A DNA stretch of 64,000 nucleotides from Casuarius casuarius (taxonomy: Eukaryota; Chordata; Aves; Casuariiformes; Casuariidae). The notes below the pieces were generated by a model. The model did no database searches and had not been told where the DNA came from. It saw only the letters and a program-made list of their open reading frames with translations. Below are positions 13,501 through 27,219 of this stretch, piece after piece. Position 1 is the stretch's first letter. Every line of letters starts with the position of its first letter. The stretch is from the NCBI GenBank assembly GCA_003342895.1, contig PTFA01000339.1, forward strand, positions 197,933 through 261,932. Reading direction: 5' to 3'. Position numbers and translations under genes: made by a program.

Positions 13501-16500
13501 CCAAGGAAAAGAAGTCCATGGGGCATTACCAACCATAAAGAAAACATGTCCAGCTTCGGTCAGCCCAAGTTCAAAGGGCTGGAAGGACTGGGGAGTATTA
13601 AGGAGAGGCACGGTGAACGCTGGCCCCGCTGCAGCCTTCCCTAGGCATCTGCTCGGAGTCACTCGTGGGGACACGACCGTGGTCCAGGGGGACCTTCAGT
13701 CTGACACAGCGCAGCAGCTGCTGGTTGAAAACCTACATCCATTTAGGGAAGCAGCTGAGAATCAAGCGCTCTCTGCACTTCTGAAGTTGTGACAGCACTG
13801 CTCTATTAACGAGCTTTTCTAGAACAGAGAGCAGATAAAAGCGAAGAGCCATGCACAGATCTAGCTGATTTTATTTACCTTCGTTTAAAGGACACGAATG
13901 CCACTGCAGCAAGCACCTCTGCTAGGGAGGGCAGTACTAGGTGTAGGGAAAAAAAAACATTCCAGATATTTCAGCAAACACAGAGCAGCTACCATATGCT
14001 TATTTTTGCTCAAAAGCCCCATAACGAAGGAGCAGCTCACTACCCACCCCCAGGAAAGAGGGGCTGAGTCTGATTTACTGCAGCGTCCCGTTGGGAAAGG
14101 CTGTATCCCCAGAAATTGTCGGTTCATCTTTCCCTTAGCATAGGCACAGCTCAGGTGATCCTGGTATTTTTACTATCATGTTAAATTAAGACCTTTCCCA
14201 AGGTAAGGTTGCCGAATACTGTGTGTGCTTGGTTGCACTTTAATTAAAGTACACCGCACTGGCACTATTTCTATAATTGAAACAAGCCTTGAAGAGATCT
14301 GGAGATGCAGCAGATCACTAGCTTTTCAAAAACGAAAAGCTAAAGCACAACGGAAAATAATTCCCTTCCATGAAGACAACAAGGAAGCATCAGTGGCAAT
14401 GAAGGCGGAATCTGGTCTTCCAAACTTGTGTGTGATGCACATGAACCAGCATTAAAAAAATACCCAAACTGTGAAAGGGCGGTGTTACAACCCAAAATCT
14501 CTAATTTACTTGATCAGAACCTAAAAAGTTTGCTTAACAAACAAGGGACTGCAAGGACATTTGCTGAAAGGATCCTGGGGAAAAGCCATATCTGAGTGAC
14601 ATTGGGATTTCTGGACGGACGCAGGGATGCAGAACACCCCAAATCCACTGGTGCTGGCGCACAGTGTTGATTGCTCTGTGACAACCAGCTTAGATGCCTT
14701 TGAAAGTCCTTCCGACACCTCTGCAAACCAAAAACAGCTAAAGCAAAGCCTGAAAAAGCAGGATGGAACGAGCAGTAGGAAGCATTAAGGCTTAACTGCA
14801 GGCATTGCAGCCAGCTTTGCAGTGTCCGTTTTGCGAGCACCACTGCAAAAAGCAGAAGACTAAATTCCAGTGTTTGCAGACTCCTGCAGTTACCTGCTCT
14901 GCTGTTGCAGCCAGATGCTTTGTTTCAGCCTGAGCTTTCTGAAGTTCACGTACTCGGCAACGAAGCACAGCCACGCTCTCTGGGAGACTGGCAATAGGTG
15001 TGCAGTCAGCTTGGTTTTTTGTTTTTCTCAAATGCAGGTAAATTCACCAAGCAAGTTTTAAGGTAGCCCTAACGGCTGTGACGCTCAAGGTCTCAAAGTT
15101 GGGGCATTGCAAAGTTTTCTTAGCCTGAAGAGCCCTGCAATAGGCAGCTGCCTGGTCTTCCATGTTGCTGGGCCACGTTTTTCAAGTAGCAATGCACACG
15201 CGCATCCTCTCCTCTCCTCCCTTGCCAAACAATAAATGGGTGTTGGCATTTATTTAGATTAAAACATGTTTTTGCAGCATTTCCTGGGGGAGGAAAGAGA
15301 TAATAAGTGAATGTTCAGGTGCTCCACAGTGCCTGATGCCGGGAGGGGAAGGATGCTTGATCCTCCCCCTTTGCTCTCCCCTGGGGCCACGTTCCTGCCC
15401 CCTCCTTTCTGCCAGCATCGGGGCTCAGCTGAATGCAGGTGAGCTGCTCGGGGAGCTGAAGTGGCAGAAGACGGTCCCTTTTTTCCTTTTTTTGTAGGAG
15501 TTTTGAGTTTTGCATGTCGCAGTGCATTCCCTGGGGCAGACAGGAGCAATGTCACTAGCACAAGGCAGACCACCAGCATGGGAAAAGCAGCCGGAGCAGC
15601 TAGCTAGGAGCTCAGCTTGGCCGTACGAGCAAGCGGCACTGTCAACACAGGGGATACATCCGATCCTTCATTTTACTTGGTCCTTCCCAGCACCCATGTG
15701 CTTTGGAGGGAGCCACAGCATCGCCTTTCCCAGCTTATTCCTGCCAAAAGCCTCAGCACACGCTACAAAGCCACACGTAGCTATATACTTATTTTCACTT
15801 CTGTGCAAAACTTGGCCAGTGCATGCCCTCAGGATGGTAAATGCCTCCAGTTGGGACGGCAAACGCGTTGCATCGCCTTCTCCTGGGGTCACCGAACAGA
15901 AGCCCTCATCAGATTACCGCCGCCGATCCCTAATCCGACATGGAAATGCCTCCTTTGTCGGAGCGAAAGCTTCCTTTGGCGGCGAACGCTTCCTCGCCCG
16001 CCGCGCTCCAAGGACTCGTGGGGATCGAGGAGAAAGGGAAGGTGAAACATTAAATTATGACAAGTCAGCCACGGTTCTCTTTTCGGCTGTTCCCCGCTGA
16101 GGGTAGGACAAAGTTGCCATGGTGACGACAGCTGCAGGGCTGTGAGTGACAGCTCTCGAGAGAGGAGGGTCTGGAAACCACAATGCCGAAAGCGGAGGAA
16201 AAAAAAACCCCGGTGCAAGCTGTCAGCGCACACACGCGCTGTCCTGTTCGGAGGGAGCCTTAATGCATCCACAGCGTGCACCAAAGCCATCACGGCTTCC
16301 TTCCCGTCCCATTTTTCTCCCGGTTTTAGAGGGCTTCTGTGCACGAGAATTTTTGTCCAAGCAGGTACGGGGTTGCAACGCTCCCCTCTGCATTAAGCAG
16401 TAAAGATTTAGTGACGTGATTACCATATGCAGCTGTACCGGGCCGATAAAATTGCACTGGAATAGCACACTAAATTATATTGACAAGATACATCATCTTT

Positions 16501-19500
16501 GCACGCTGCACGTGCTGCCTGGCTGGGCTCCTCTCCGGAACAAAGCCCCGCTCTGCAAAGCTAATGAATACGAGGGAACGCTTCCAAGGGCAGAGAAGCA
16601 ACAGAGTTTTATGGCAGCTTTAAAAAAAAAAATCAAAGCTGCTTCATTTGCATTCATGAAGACCATCGCATCGATGGCAAGACCAAAGGTGTAGTAAATA
16701 AGCTCAAACGCAGCACATGAAAAGAAGTGATGTTCCCATCTAGCGCTTCTAAAATGAGTTAGCTCGGGCAGCTCTATCTCAGCTGCCATACGGGTTTTCT
16801 AACACGGGGCAGCTTTCGCTTGCAAAATTCTCCTGGAGCCAACAAGTTCCCATAGTTAAACCATATCTCATCTGCTTACTGGCTTGGTTCGATCTCAAGG
16901 AAAATGACGGTCTTGAATTCCACTAACATTTTACCCCTGAAGAAAAGGGAGCGTTGAAGATGATGCTAAAGGAGGAGACATCCAGGAGATGTGCAACCAA
17001 AAGAAAAGAAAATTATCTACGTACATTGGAAGCTGGTTTTCGTTCGGTTTCACTGAACTCATAGGAAGCAAATTCTTGTCGTTTATTAAGCACAAGAACC
17101 AGCCTTAGTTTAAGGGTTAAAAGTTACACACAAGACGGAGCTCTGAGGATAATTACCAAATCCCCTTTTGAAAGCCTTTTGTTTGGTATGACAGCAATAA
17201 ACCACATAATATCAGTAATTAGAAATGAAAACATACATTTAAAACAACCAAGAAGCAGAACTGCTACAAGCAGACTCTGCTTTCATTTACAATCACTTCT
17301 GTGCAAAGAAAATTGCTGTTGGATCCCAGCCTGCTCGTAAGGCTATGCCTTACAATTTCCCCTCAGTTTTTTAAATCACACGAGTGCCTACTGTCACAAC
17401 AGCACATTTTCTCCGCAGTTGTCTTTTCCTTTGCTAAATTTAAATGAGGAAATCCAATGCAACAAAATCCAATGCAACATGCAAAATGTTTCTGCTAAAG
17501 CGAGCTCGTATCTCCCTCTCCTTTCAGATTTAATCTTGTGACCCTCAGAAGGATCAGTGTGTCCTCACCAGCCTTTGATGCTCAGAGGCAAAACCAGAGC
17601 GGCAAGAATGAAGCCGTCACGTGAGCGTCAATGAAAACAATGAAAAGCTGGCCGGGAAGTGAAATTAAGACGGGCAAAATTGCCTTGATGTTTTCAGTGC
17701 TTTGAGAAGGCCTCTTCGGATCCGTCGGCGCAGATGCTATTTTTTATTGTGTCGCCTGCTCCCTTTTCAGCGCTGCCGGTCTGCGAGCGCCCCATCTACC
17801 GGCAGCTCGACACGCCTGGTGCGTTAGCGGAGCGGTTTGCAATGCAAAACACATTAAATGTAGCAGCAAAACAAGAGAAATGCAGAAATGGAAGGCAACT
17901 CTTGACAAAAACACAAGCATTTTCTAGACAGATTTAACACGCTATTTAATTACATACCTATAAACATCAAGCCAGCTCTCAACCCGAGCTCAAGCATGTG
18001 CTCTTTTGTTGATGAGCTGTTCGGTAGGCATCTAGTCATTCAGGTATTTTGCCTTTAGCTGCAAGTCCAGGACTCTAAAGAGCCCCTCTCCATCGCTTTG
18101 CAAGCATTTTAGAGCATGCTGAAGAACACCAAGTAGAGACACAGGTGGACCACAGCGGGGTTACGCTACAGAAATGCAGCTCTGGTCATACAATTTTCTC
18201 TATAGAGTTAAATTTCCAGTAGCCTGAGCACTTCAGAAGGAGCCTGTCTCTTCCCTACAGACCTTTATCAGAATCTCGCCGGAGATTTCTCGGAGAGAAG
18301 TAACGACGAGATGACTCCAGCTGTTCTACTGCGGTATTTTGTGCAGAAGGGAAAGACATCTCCAGACAGAGACGTGCATCGGTCCAGGGGCACAGAGAAG
18401 CTGGGGGAGGGAGGTTTGTGGGCCATAAGACAGTGTGTGCTAGGAACTGAACTTTTGCCATTTTTGCCAATTGTCCCAACAAGAGAAAGGAAAACCCTAC
18501 AGCACTGCGGTTGCTCTCTATGTATTCCAGTATGCCAGATGCCATGTAGCAATACTATACCAAATCCATCCCATAGTCAGGGAGCTGATCCATTAGTCCT
18601 GCTTACGTTACCTTCTATAGGCAAAAAAAAAAAAAAAGAAAATCTTTAGCCCTGCTCTCCTCCAAGTGTGCTGAAGCCGGTCCAGATGAGAGCCCAGGCT
18701 ATGCAATTCTGAAGTTTCCACTGAAAGGAAAGGCCAGCGGCAATCACACCAAATTCAACATGCTGCTGCCGAATTTGTGCCTCCCATTGCTTAGCAGATT
18801 TTATCTGAAGGAGGAGCTTCAGTGCTCACCTTGCAGCGAGACACCGTCTGTCTCCACAGCACAGACAGACTGGGTCTTTTAAATTTTTCTTCAGTAGCTG
18901 CATCTTTTAATCTCAAAAGAGGTCACCTCTCAGTCCCTGAGATGTTTAATATGAAAACTCAGGTCACTTGGGAGCAAGGTGTCCCCTCCTGCAGCTTCAC
19001 TCAGCAAGAAACTCATTAGCGCTGCTCATATCATTAGGAGAAGAAAGCGAGACTCCAGATTAGCAGCATGACCCAAAGAATTCACTGGCTGCACCAAATA
19101 AGACCAATGTGCTTGGAAAAGTGGAGCTAGTTATCCACAAAATCTTACAGAGATGAATGGGAAGGGCTTGAAGGCTACACAGATCAGCCCAGTTCACTCC
19201 AGGACCAGAGTCAGAATAGGCTTTCAGAAAAGTACGCTGCCATTTCCAGGTGAGGGACCTGGAAGAAGACGGGAAGTAGTCTAAGGTGGCTGTTGTGAAG
19301 CTCATCAGCAGGGCAAGCAGAATACTGCTGAAAAAGCCAAGAAAATACTGGACTACAATGGTCAGAAACTGGCTGGTCCTGCATTCCTTAAGCGGTCTGA
19401 CCTTTGCATTTCCAGAAAAACTAATCACATGCATACAAAACTTACAGAATTCCTCACTAAGGAGAAGCCAGGCAATCTGACACAACAAACACCAACACGG

Positions 19501-22500
19501 ATGCAATTCCGGACTCCTCACTTTCTGTTGCCTTACTGGAAAGAAATCAGATCAAATGCATTGTTAACCAAAAAAAAGCAAGCATTTCGCAAAACTACTA
19601 AAGCTTGCATGGGATAGCTTTTTCCCTTCAGGGTCCTCCTCTTCACCAAAAGTGCTGTGGCTAGAAAGTTTGCGCAAACTTCATGTTAACCAAATAGCTT
19701 AGAGCAGGCTTTTTCTGTGCAAAGTTTTTATAAGTGTATATCAGCAGTTTCTATTTTTGACAGACAAAACAGGGTTCAGAAGTTCTGCTGTTTCCTGAGT
19801 TCCAAGAATGACAAAGGAAAAGTGTTTTAAGAAGTGTTTTTAAAAACTTGGTCTTCTACACAACCAGTCAACAGTCCCTACTAGTGCAGACAAAGTTTCT
19901 GCCATTTCTGCAGCTGTGAAAGCTGGACGTTGTTGCTCCTTTGCTGGGCAGATCGCGTTCATACGGAACAGTTTCTGGCAAATATCAAGTGTCAATAGGA
20001 GCTAGACAATGTGCTGCAAGGAACTGAATTCAACTCACCAGCCCTGATCTGAGACCACCAAGCAAAACTCCCAAACGGGCAGAAAGTCTGTCCCGTTACA
20101 GTGGAAGTTTCTGCGGTGGTACGTCACCTCTGAGGAAGAGTGGTGAAACCTCAGACCTCCTTCTTATGGTATTTAAGATGATCTAAAGAAGCAGAATGGT
20201 ACATGCGAGATTGCAGCTGGTAGAAAACTAGCTCTTCATTTTTCTCCCTCTCTTCCAGCGTATGTTACCTTTGAGGTTACAAAGCCAGCTTCTACTGCTG
20301 CGGTCCCAAAAAGCACCAAAATGATTTAGGAGTTAGACAACTCATAACAAATTCCCATTGCTTAGAAGAGTACCTTCATGAGCAAAATCAGAGATGTGTT
20401 TGGCCCTGAAGTGATAGAATATCAAATTATTTGTCCTAAGGATAAAAAACAGAAAGATCACCAGCTCAAATCCCACCTTCAGAGGGGGGAGATGCATGCA
20501 GAGGTCCTGCTGCACAGTGCCTTAGGTGTCTTACCCTTTGTAATGCTAAGGGCCTTCTATCTGCAATTCTGTAGACCGCCTTTCGCTCACAGCTCTGTTA
20601 CTCATTCACCAACGTATCCATCAGACAGCACTAACAGCACCAAAAGAGCAACCAACAGAGAGTTTGAGCAGGTCTTGATGAAATTTATGTAATTATTGTG
20701 GGACAAGGATGGTGAGGGAGACCACGTGCTGCACCATGGAGGACACCCAGGGAGGATGCTGCTCTGCTGATCCTGTCACTTCTCTTCCTGGCTGGCTTCT
20801 GGGTAGAGTTTCCTCTTTTTCTTTTCTCACTCTTTCTCTCTCTCTCTCTCCCCCCTTCTCCCTCCTCACCTCCTCCCCATAAGTTTTAACATTAGAGTCA
20901 ATGTATGCCATCAGCGATGGACCTACTGATAAATTTTTATGCGTGTAAGCTTGTCTCAACATCCATTGTGCAACGGCCCTCTACATTTATCCGAAAAGGT
21001 TCCTTTAAGTTTCTACATGACCTACTCTTATCGAGTAAAGAGCAAGTTTCATAAGAACATCCAAAAGTCATACTGTGATCTGTAGAACCTGTAAATCACA
21101 CCACATCCAGACTTCTGTGCAGCCACAGATCACTACTGAAAGAGCTTTAAAACAACAAAAAAATACAAACAAACAAAAAAATCAAGCAGTAATCAAACTA
21201 AACTTCGATTTGTGCAAAACTTTCACTTTTGCAAGTGAGCCTGAAAAGGGAGCAAAGGTGTTTTGTGGAACTCAGACTGAGTTTTACCTTCTGTAGGAAG
21301 AGGACGATCCTCACAAGCATCTTGGCGTGCAGTTCCTCCAGGGTGAACAGCGTCCGAGGCGTGCGGATGAAAATCTTGGTCTTCCCATAAGCAACGTCGT
21401 GCTGAAATCCACAGCACTCTATGAGCTTCTTAACAGCTTCTTTGTCTGACGGGAGATCATGGTTTGGCCAAGTGAATTCCGAGATCATCTTGTACCTGGA
21501 ATTACACAGAAACGAAAATTTGTCATCTATGTTCTTAAGAAGGTCGACCCTTCAACATATTTTAGAAATCATTATCATGTAATTTCTCATAAAACCAACT
21601 ACCGGTGGAAGAACTCAGATATTCTACATCTGAAAATCCAAAAGGAAAGGGAAGAGAACATAAGAGAGGTATGATTTTGTGAGCCACCGAAAGCAGATGC
21701 TGCGAGGAGCTCACTTCATCAGCGCACAACCGATGCAACGCGCTAAGCCTCACCACTATTTTCCTGCAGATCGGGCAGTTCCGTTACTCACTCTCTCAGC
21801 ATTCATTTTTAAAATATTTTGCAAGGAGGGAGAGTTTTAGTTTGCTCGCACTCCGTGTCAGAAGTCAACTGCAATCAGCCATTCAGTCAGAAAACCTAGG
21901 CTTAAAAATCCTGCAAATAATGTTTTCAAGCATCGTTTTGTACCATTTTGAGTGAATTTCATTATTTATCGAAGTAGCAGATAGCGGACTGACACAGGTA
22001 GTACAAACACCAACGCCTGTAATGGCTGTTTAATCGTTCACTCTAGTCCGGACTTTCCAAGCTACTTTTCACAGGAAGAAAGAAGTCGCAGTTTGGAACT
22101 AACACAGTTATGAACCAAACATCAAAATAATGATAGCAGACTCCGCTCTCCGTAAGATTTACCATCCTTGAAAAGTGCTGAATGGATAAATAGGTGCTTG
22201 CAAAAAGCAACGATGAATTTTCTGCATATGATTTACGGACATAATCAAAAATGTAACAGACATTTTCACTGTAATATTATCCATATTCATGTTCTAAATA
22301 AAACATGCAGGCAGCAGTCTTACCCATTTCTCTATTTAAAAGCCTATGATCCAAGTCAAGCATCAATCTCAATGTCTTAGACATTCACATTTTTCAGAAT
22401 TTTCAGCTAGTATTAAATGGACAAAAAAATAAACCTTTATAGGGGGAGTGGGTACACTAAAAAAGGGATTATTCAACACACTAAAATAAAGCTGAATGGA

Positions 22501-25500
22501 AATAGAGCACACTGTCACTTTAATTCATCAAATTAACCTTTCCAGATAAGCCTTTGAAGGGGGAAAAATGGAGACATATACATGGTGTCTAAACAGGGCG
22601 CACTATCAGCTCGAGGGTTACAGCAGACAGACTAGAGATCTTCCTGATAAATAAAACAGGCATATATAAAAAAAATGCCTCAGACTCATAACAGAGGACT
22701 TTGCATTTATTCTTGGCTGGCAGAAGCACTCCCTCTCCCGAATACACACGGGACATAAATATTTCACGCAGATATCAAAACCCTTTCACTGCTTTCTCCT
22801 TCCTATTCTTAGCAGGAAAATGTTCCTCCAATAATTAATTTATTGGGATCTGAGCAGGAAAATCTTCCACCGCAAGACATTTACATTCGGGGGGAAAAAA
22901 GGCAATCAGGGTGGCAATGCAAACCCACCTTTTCTTAAGCAGACCTGCTCAGCCGAGGGGCCAGGCAAATGGGACAAAAATGTCAGAAAACTGAAAACCT
23001 GCCCAGCAAAAGCAGAAATTTCAGATTCTCTTCCTCCTTTACAAGAAAAATGGGGCTATGGTATTTAAAGACACCCCAAGCCAATCCGACCACCTCCCTC
23101 TTGGACCACAAGTGATGGGACCGCTGGTGTGATATCGTGGCAGGTCGTTGTTTCTCCAGTGGCACGTGCAGGACAATGCCACCATCTCCTTCCCTACAGC
23201 AAGGAGTGTGACCTGGATGCCACAACGAGTCAAAATCCCAACCTCGCTGCTAATTATAGTGAGGCAGAACCCAAAATAAATCTGCTTGCTGACAGCACAA
23301 CCCTTCCCCTTCCCTTTTGCCTAAAGATCTCGACAGCTCTCAAGGTCACTCAGACATTAAACATCCCTCCCCACGCTGCCTTTGTTTCTCCTTCTATTTA
23401 GCTATAGAAACACTTGACGTGCACAAGGTTGCTACTACGGCTTATGATTCCCAGCATAACTCTCCTAAAATTAAGAGACCCTCTACTGAAAAATACAGGG
23501 CCTGCACGTGAAGCAGGGTCATACCTTTCTTTCACCACCCCTCAGTTCACGGATATCTCGGTGTCATTTTCATGCTATGTTTAACACTGCCTTAAAATAG
23601 GCATGTGGATGCCTCAGCAGAGAAAGGGTTGGATTACATTCCCATACACACATGCCCGCGGGGGCCTCGCAGGCGCCGTTCTCCCCCCGTTGCCTCACCC
23701 GCACCCCCTTCTGAAATCCGCTCGACATTTTTTTGGTGGTAAGCTTTATACTAAACCAAAAACATGCACCACATTTTTTGTGTTAAGACCTGTGGTCTAG
23801 TCTATTAAGACATGTGGTCTCGATGTGCATTTCACCCCGTTCGAAGATGTAGTTTTACCAAGCAAAAGCAAAGCATCTTTAGGTTCAACAACAAAAAAAA
23901 AGAATATTTAGATCTTATTTTCCACCAATTGGTAAGGACAGATTGGTTTATTTAACCCGTTCTTACACGGGGCTCAAATACAAATCTTCTCAAGTATAAG
24001 GAAATGTTGAAAAGGACATTCGTTAATGGCCTTAATTGATCTTCACATTATTTTCTTCCATTTAATACGAGATATACTACTTCATAGTGCTTTAGAGCTA
24101 AAGAGCACCAAACTCTTTCTTTTCCCATGGAAAGGAAAAGTTACTTACATACACATACCAATGTATATAAACATATATATGTGCGTGTGTATAAGTATGT
24201 ATGCACATATATCTCTCCCCACTGCCAAAAGAGGGATCAGCAAAACACAGGGCAACAAAATTTGACTGGGCAGACGTCCAGATCTCCTGGGAGCGCCCTG
24301 GAAGACCAGCCAAGAGGAGGTCAGCCTGGGCAGAAAGCAAGTTCAGAACAGCTCCTGCGAAGCCCCGACTGTCTAAGGCTTGGGCAAGACTTCTCCCTGT
24401 TGACCAGGGCTCAGCAAATTTGAAAGCTTCTGGGGCCTCTAAAGGAGTTTGACAACTGTTTGCGGGCCTGAGCTTTTATGAGAACTTTCCCAAATGTAAG
24501 CAAACAGATGACATTGGGTTGTGTCCTAAAATCACTTCTTGCTGAGTCCAGAGCTGAAGGGCCTGGATGCCTCTGCCATGCTCTCGGTCTGTCATTAAAC
24601 CTGTCACCAAAACGGCGCTATGAGGAAAGGAAGAGAAATCCCTTGTGATCCCTGTCCGGAAGCCATCCCGAAAACGCGTGGCTCCTACCACAAATCATAT
24701 TCGCCCAGTCCCTTTAGAGAGGTAAGTCTCACCCAAGGGTGAAGAACAAAGAAATTTTGCCTCAGTAAAAGGAAAAAAATAAAAACAGTGTCAAGGGACG
24801 TGCCAGAAGAATTTTTTTAGATTTAGAAAAGTTAATGCAAAGTGGGAGCAATACTGGGGCATGTAAAAACAGTATTTGGTATCTTGCACGTTAGACGTTT
24901 AATCCTACTGCAGGGTTCTGCTGCACAAAGGTCACAATAGGCTATAAAAGCGGTACCAGTTGCCATGTGCTAATTTGGTTTACTGCCTGCTAACACCTCT
25001 TCTGGTCTTAAGCTTACAGGATCTCATCAAACATTCATTAAAAACAAAGCAGCTGTTTATATTAATAGTAATTATACAACTGTTAGGAGTAAGCTGTAAC
25101 GAATCCCACAAGTGAGGGCAGAAGCAAGCCCTAATCACTGCATAACGTTTAAGAAAATTGATATACAATTTACCATTCCTGTAAGCGGTATTTGTTAAGC
25201 CGTACCCTTTTAGTTCTACTTCAGGTATCATGAAATATCCAGGCAAACCTTTACCGTGAACAGCAAGAGATCTTTCACCAGCACTTTGTTTCTGACACGT
25301 GATATCCCACCCGCTGAAATAGTTTGAATATTTTTCTACCCTCAGGGCCCATTTCTCACCTGATTGAGTAAGAGAAGACAAAAACCAATTCAATATTTCA
25401 CCAGCAAGAGGACGAATTCTCAGCGCCCATGCTAATTGACTGAGGCCGTAAGACAAATTTCTATCTAAAACATTTCATTTGACACAAGTCTGGTAGGAAT

Positions 25501-27181
25501 AAAGAGGGCTAGAAGTATCAAAAACATGTTAATGGGGTCAAGTTATTATTCCTTCTTCAGTCTTTCAGTTTTTAAAGTCAGAGGTTCCCTCCTGCACACA
25601 CATAACGTCACTATGCACCAGCATGAACTTCCCAAGATGCACAACGTCTGTCTGTCTCTCTCCCTGCAACAATTAGACAATATTCAGAGAGGAAAGAGAA
25701 GCTAATTAGTTCTGGTTTTAGGATTATGCTCTGGAGATGATCCTCCTTGCACATTCATTCTGAAGAGATTAACACAGCGGTAGAATTGTAGCATGAAGAG
25801 GTCCCGCCTGTCTGAGGGCCAAGAAAGCACCCGTAAACACATCTGCTGCCACAAAATGAGAGGGCCACCACGGTCCTTGTTAGACTTGTGTTTTATTCTA
25901 CCCAATAGTAGATATTAAAAAGTAGATTATTATTATTATGACCCCCTAGGATCAAAAGCAAGTATCACAAACCCAGAGGATTCAGGACTTACTCTTTACT
26001 CCAGGGGAGATATCAGCACACCTCCTTCGAACGTCCTAGCCGACCTGCTAAGAGCTGAACTCAGTCACTTGCCAACGCCCTTCTTACCTGTGCAGAAACT
26101 TCTCATACGTTTGGCGGTAGGCAAATCCTGCTCGACGGACTCTCACGTTCTCCAAAAGGCCAAGGTATTCCACCTGATGCCGGCAACGTTCCTCATCAAA
26201 GAGCTGCGGTGACTTCTTATCGTTGGGCTTAATGCAACGGACGTAATATGGTTCCTAAGGGGACAAATCAAACCGAGTTTCGCTCAGAAGGAAAAAGGTC
26301 TGTGCAGATGCAACTGGGTCCAATTGAAAAAATTAAAATGTCCATCCACCTTAGTCATTTGAATGAGGTTTGATTTCTTAACAGGAATTACAAAGGTAAA
26401 ACAGAAAAGACTGAAGATTGGTGCATAACACATTCCTCTCCTTAGCAGTCTGTAACAAGATCTACTACAGAATCAATGTTACTCACTCAAGTTAAACTGT
26501 CCTTTTTTCTACTATACATCAAAATCGGTTTCACATCCCTCTTCTCCACAGCCTTTGATGATAACAAAGTCTTCATAAAAGACCCAGCAAACAATACAAG
26601 TGCATTAGTCTGATTACAAAATGAGGCTTTTCAAATATCGACATCTAAAAAAAGTTTGGATTGCTCTATTATCTTTAAAATATGCTGAATGCAGCTCCTC
26701 TAAAGGCTGTAGCAACGTACTTGAATGATGGAAATCCCTAAACACTACTCTGTGCAGGACAAAAAACAAGTACTTTCCAGCCCAGCTCACCATCACAAGC
26801 AACACACCTTCTGTGAGACCTGCTACAGGACAAATGCAAGCCCCCAGCACGTGAGCTCTTCTTTCTGCACCACCTTGGAGCTGCTCGTGACACAGAACAT
26901 AACACTGGGTCGGGGAGCTTTACTCCGACACTGCCTGCACGGTCCTGCTCTGCATCAACTGGGTTGACATGAGAAAGTTAAAGTCAGAGTCTCACAAGGT
27001 TGCACGCCTTTCACTGTTAATCAGCCCACAGTCACGAGAGGTAAGTCCCATACGTGGTCCTGCTAGAGGATTTCTGGTTTTGAGGTTTACTTCAATTTTT
27101 GAGATTTACTTTAATTTTTGAGATGAAAGGCAACTTTCATTTATGCATATATATATATAAAAAAATACACATATATACACA

Positions 27182-27219
<38 letters not shown>

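Larger units (their letters stand above)
6709..21287. other. MYO1D intron 16 (14.6 kb)
   Basis: Longest complete intron in the window, interrupting IQ1. Content seen: TTTTA microsatellite near 8850, CR1 fragment 13255-13720, CpG-rich stretch 15890-16410, 15-bp tandem at 17450, E-box palindrome at 17617, pyrimidine-rich microsatellite near 20810. Several open frames of 80-196 codons occur on both strands, but none has a recognisable domain and they overlap repeats or one another. No nested gene can be supported. Confidence 0.75.

Noticed and set aside
13177..13674. 165-codon minus-strand open frame.
   Set aside because: It is the complement of a decayed CR1 fragment and has no protein-like motif.
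15510..16100. 196-codon plus-strand open frame, the longest in the window.
   Set aside because: No recognisable domain, no splice or promoter evidence; GC-rich CpG sequence has few stops by composition. The CpG region itself is reported instead.
24980..25456. 158-codon minus-strand open frame in intron 15.
   Set aside because: Sense orientation but no splice signals in phase with exons 15 or 16 and no class I myosin resemblance.
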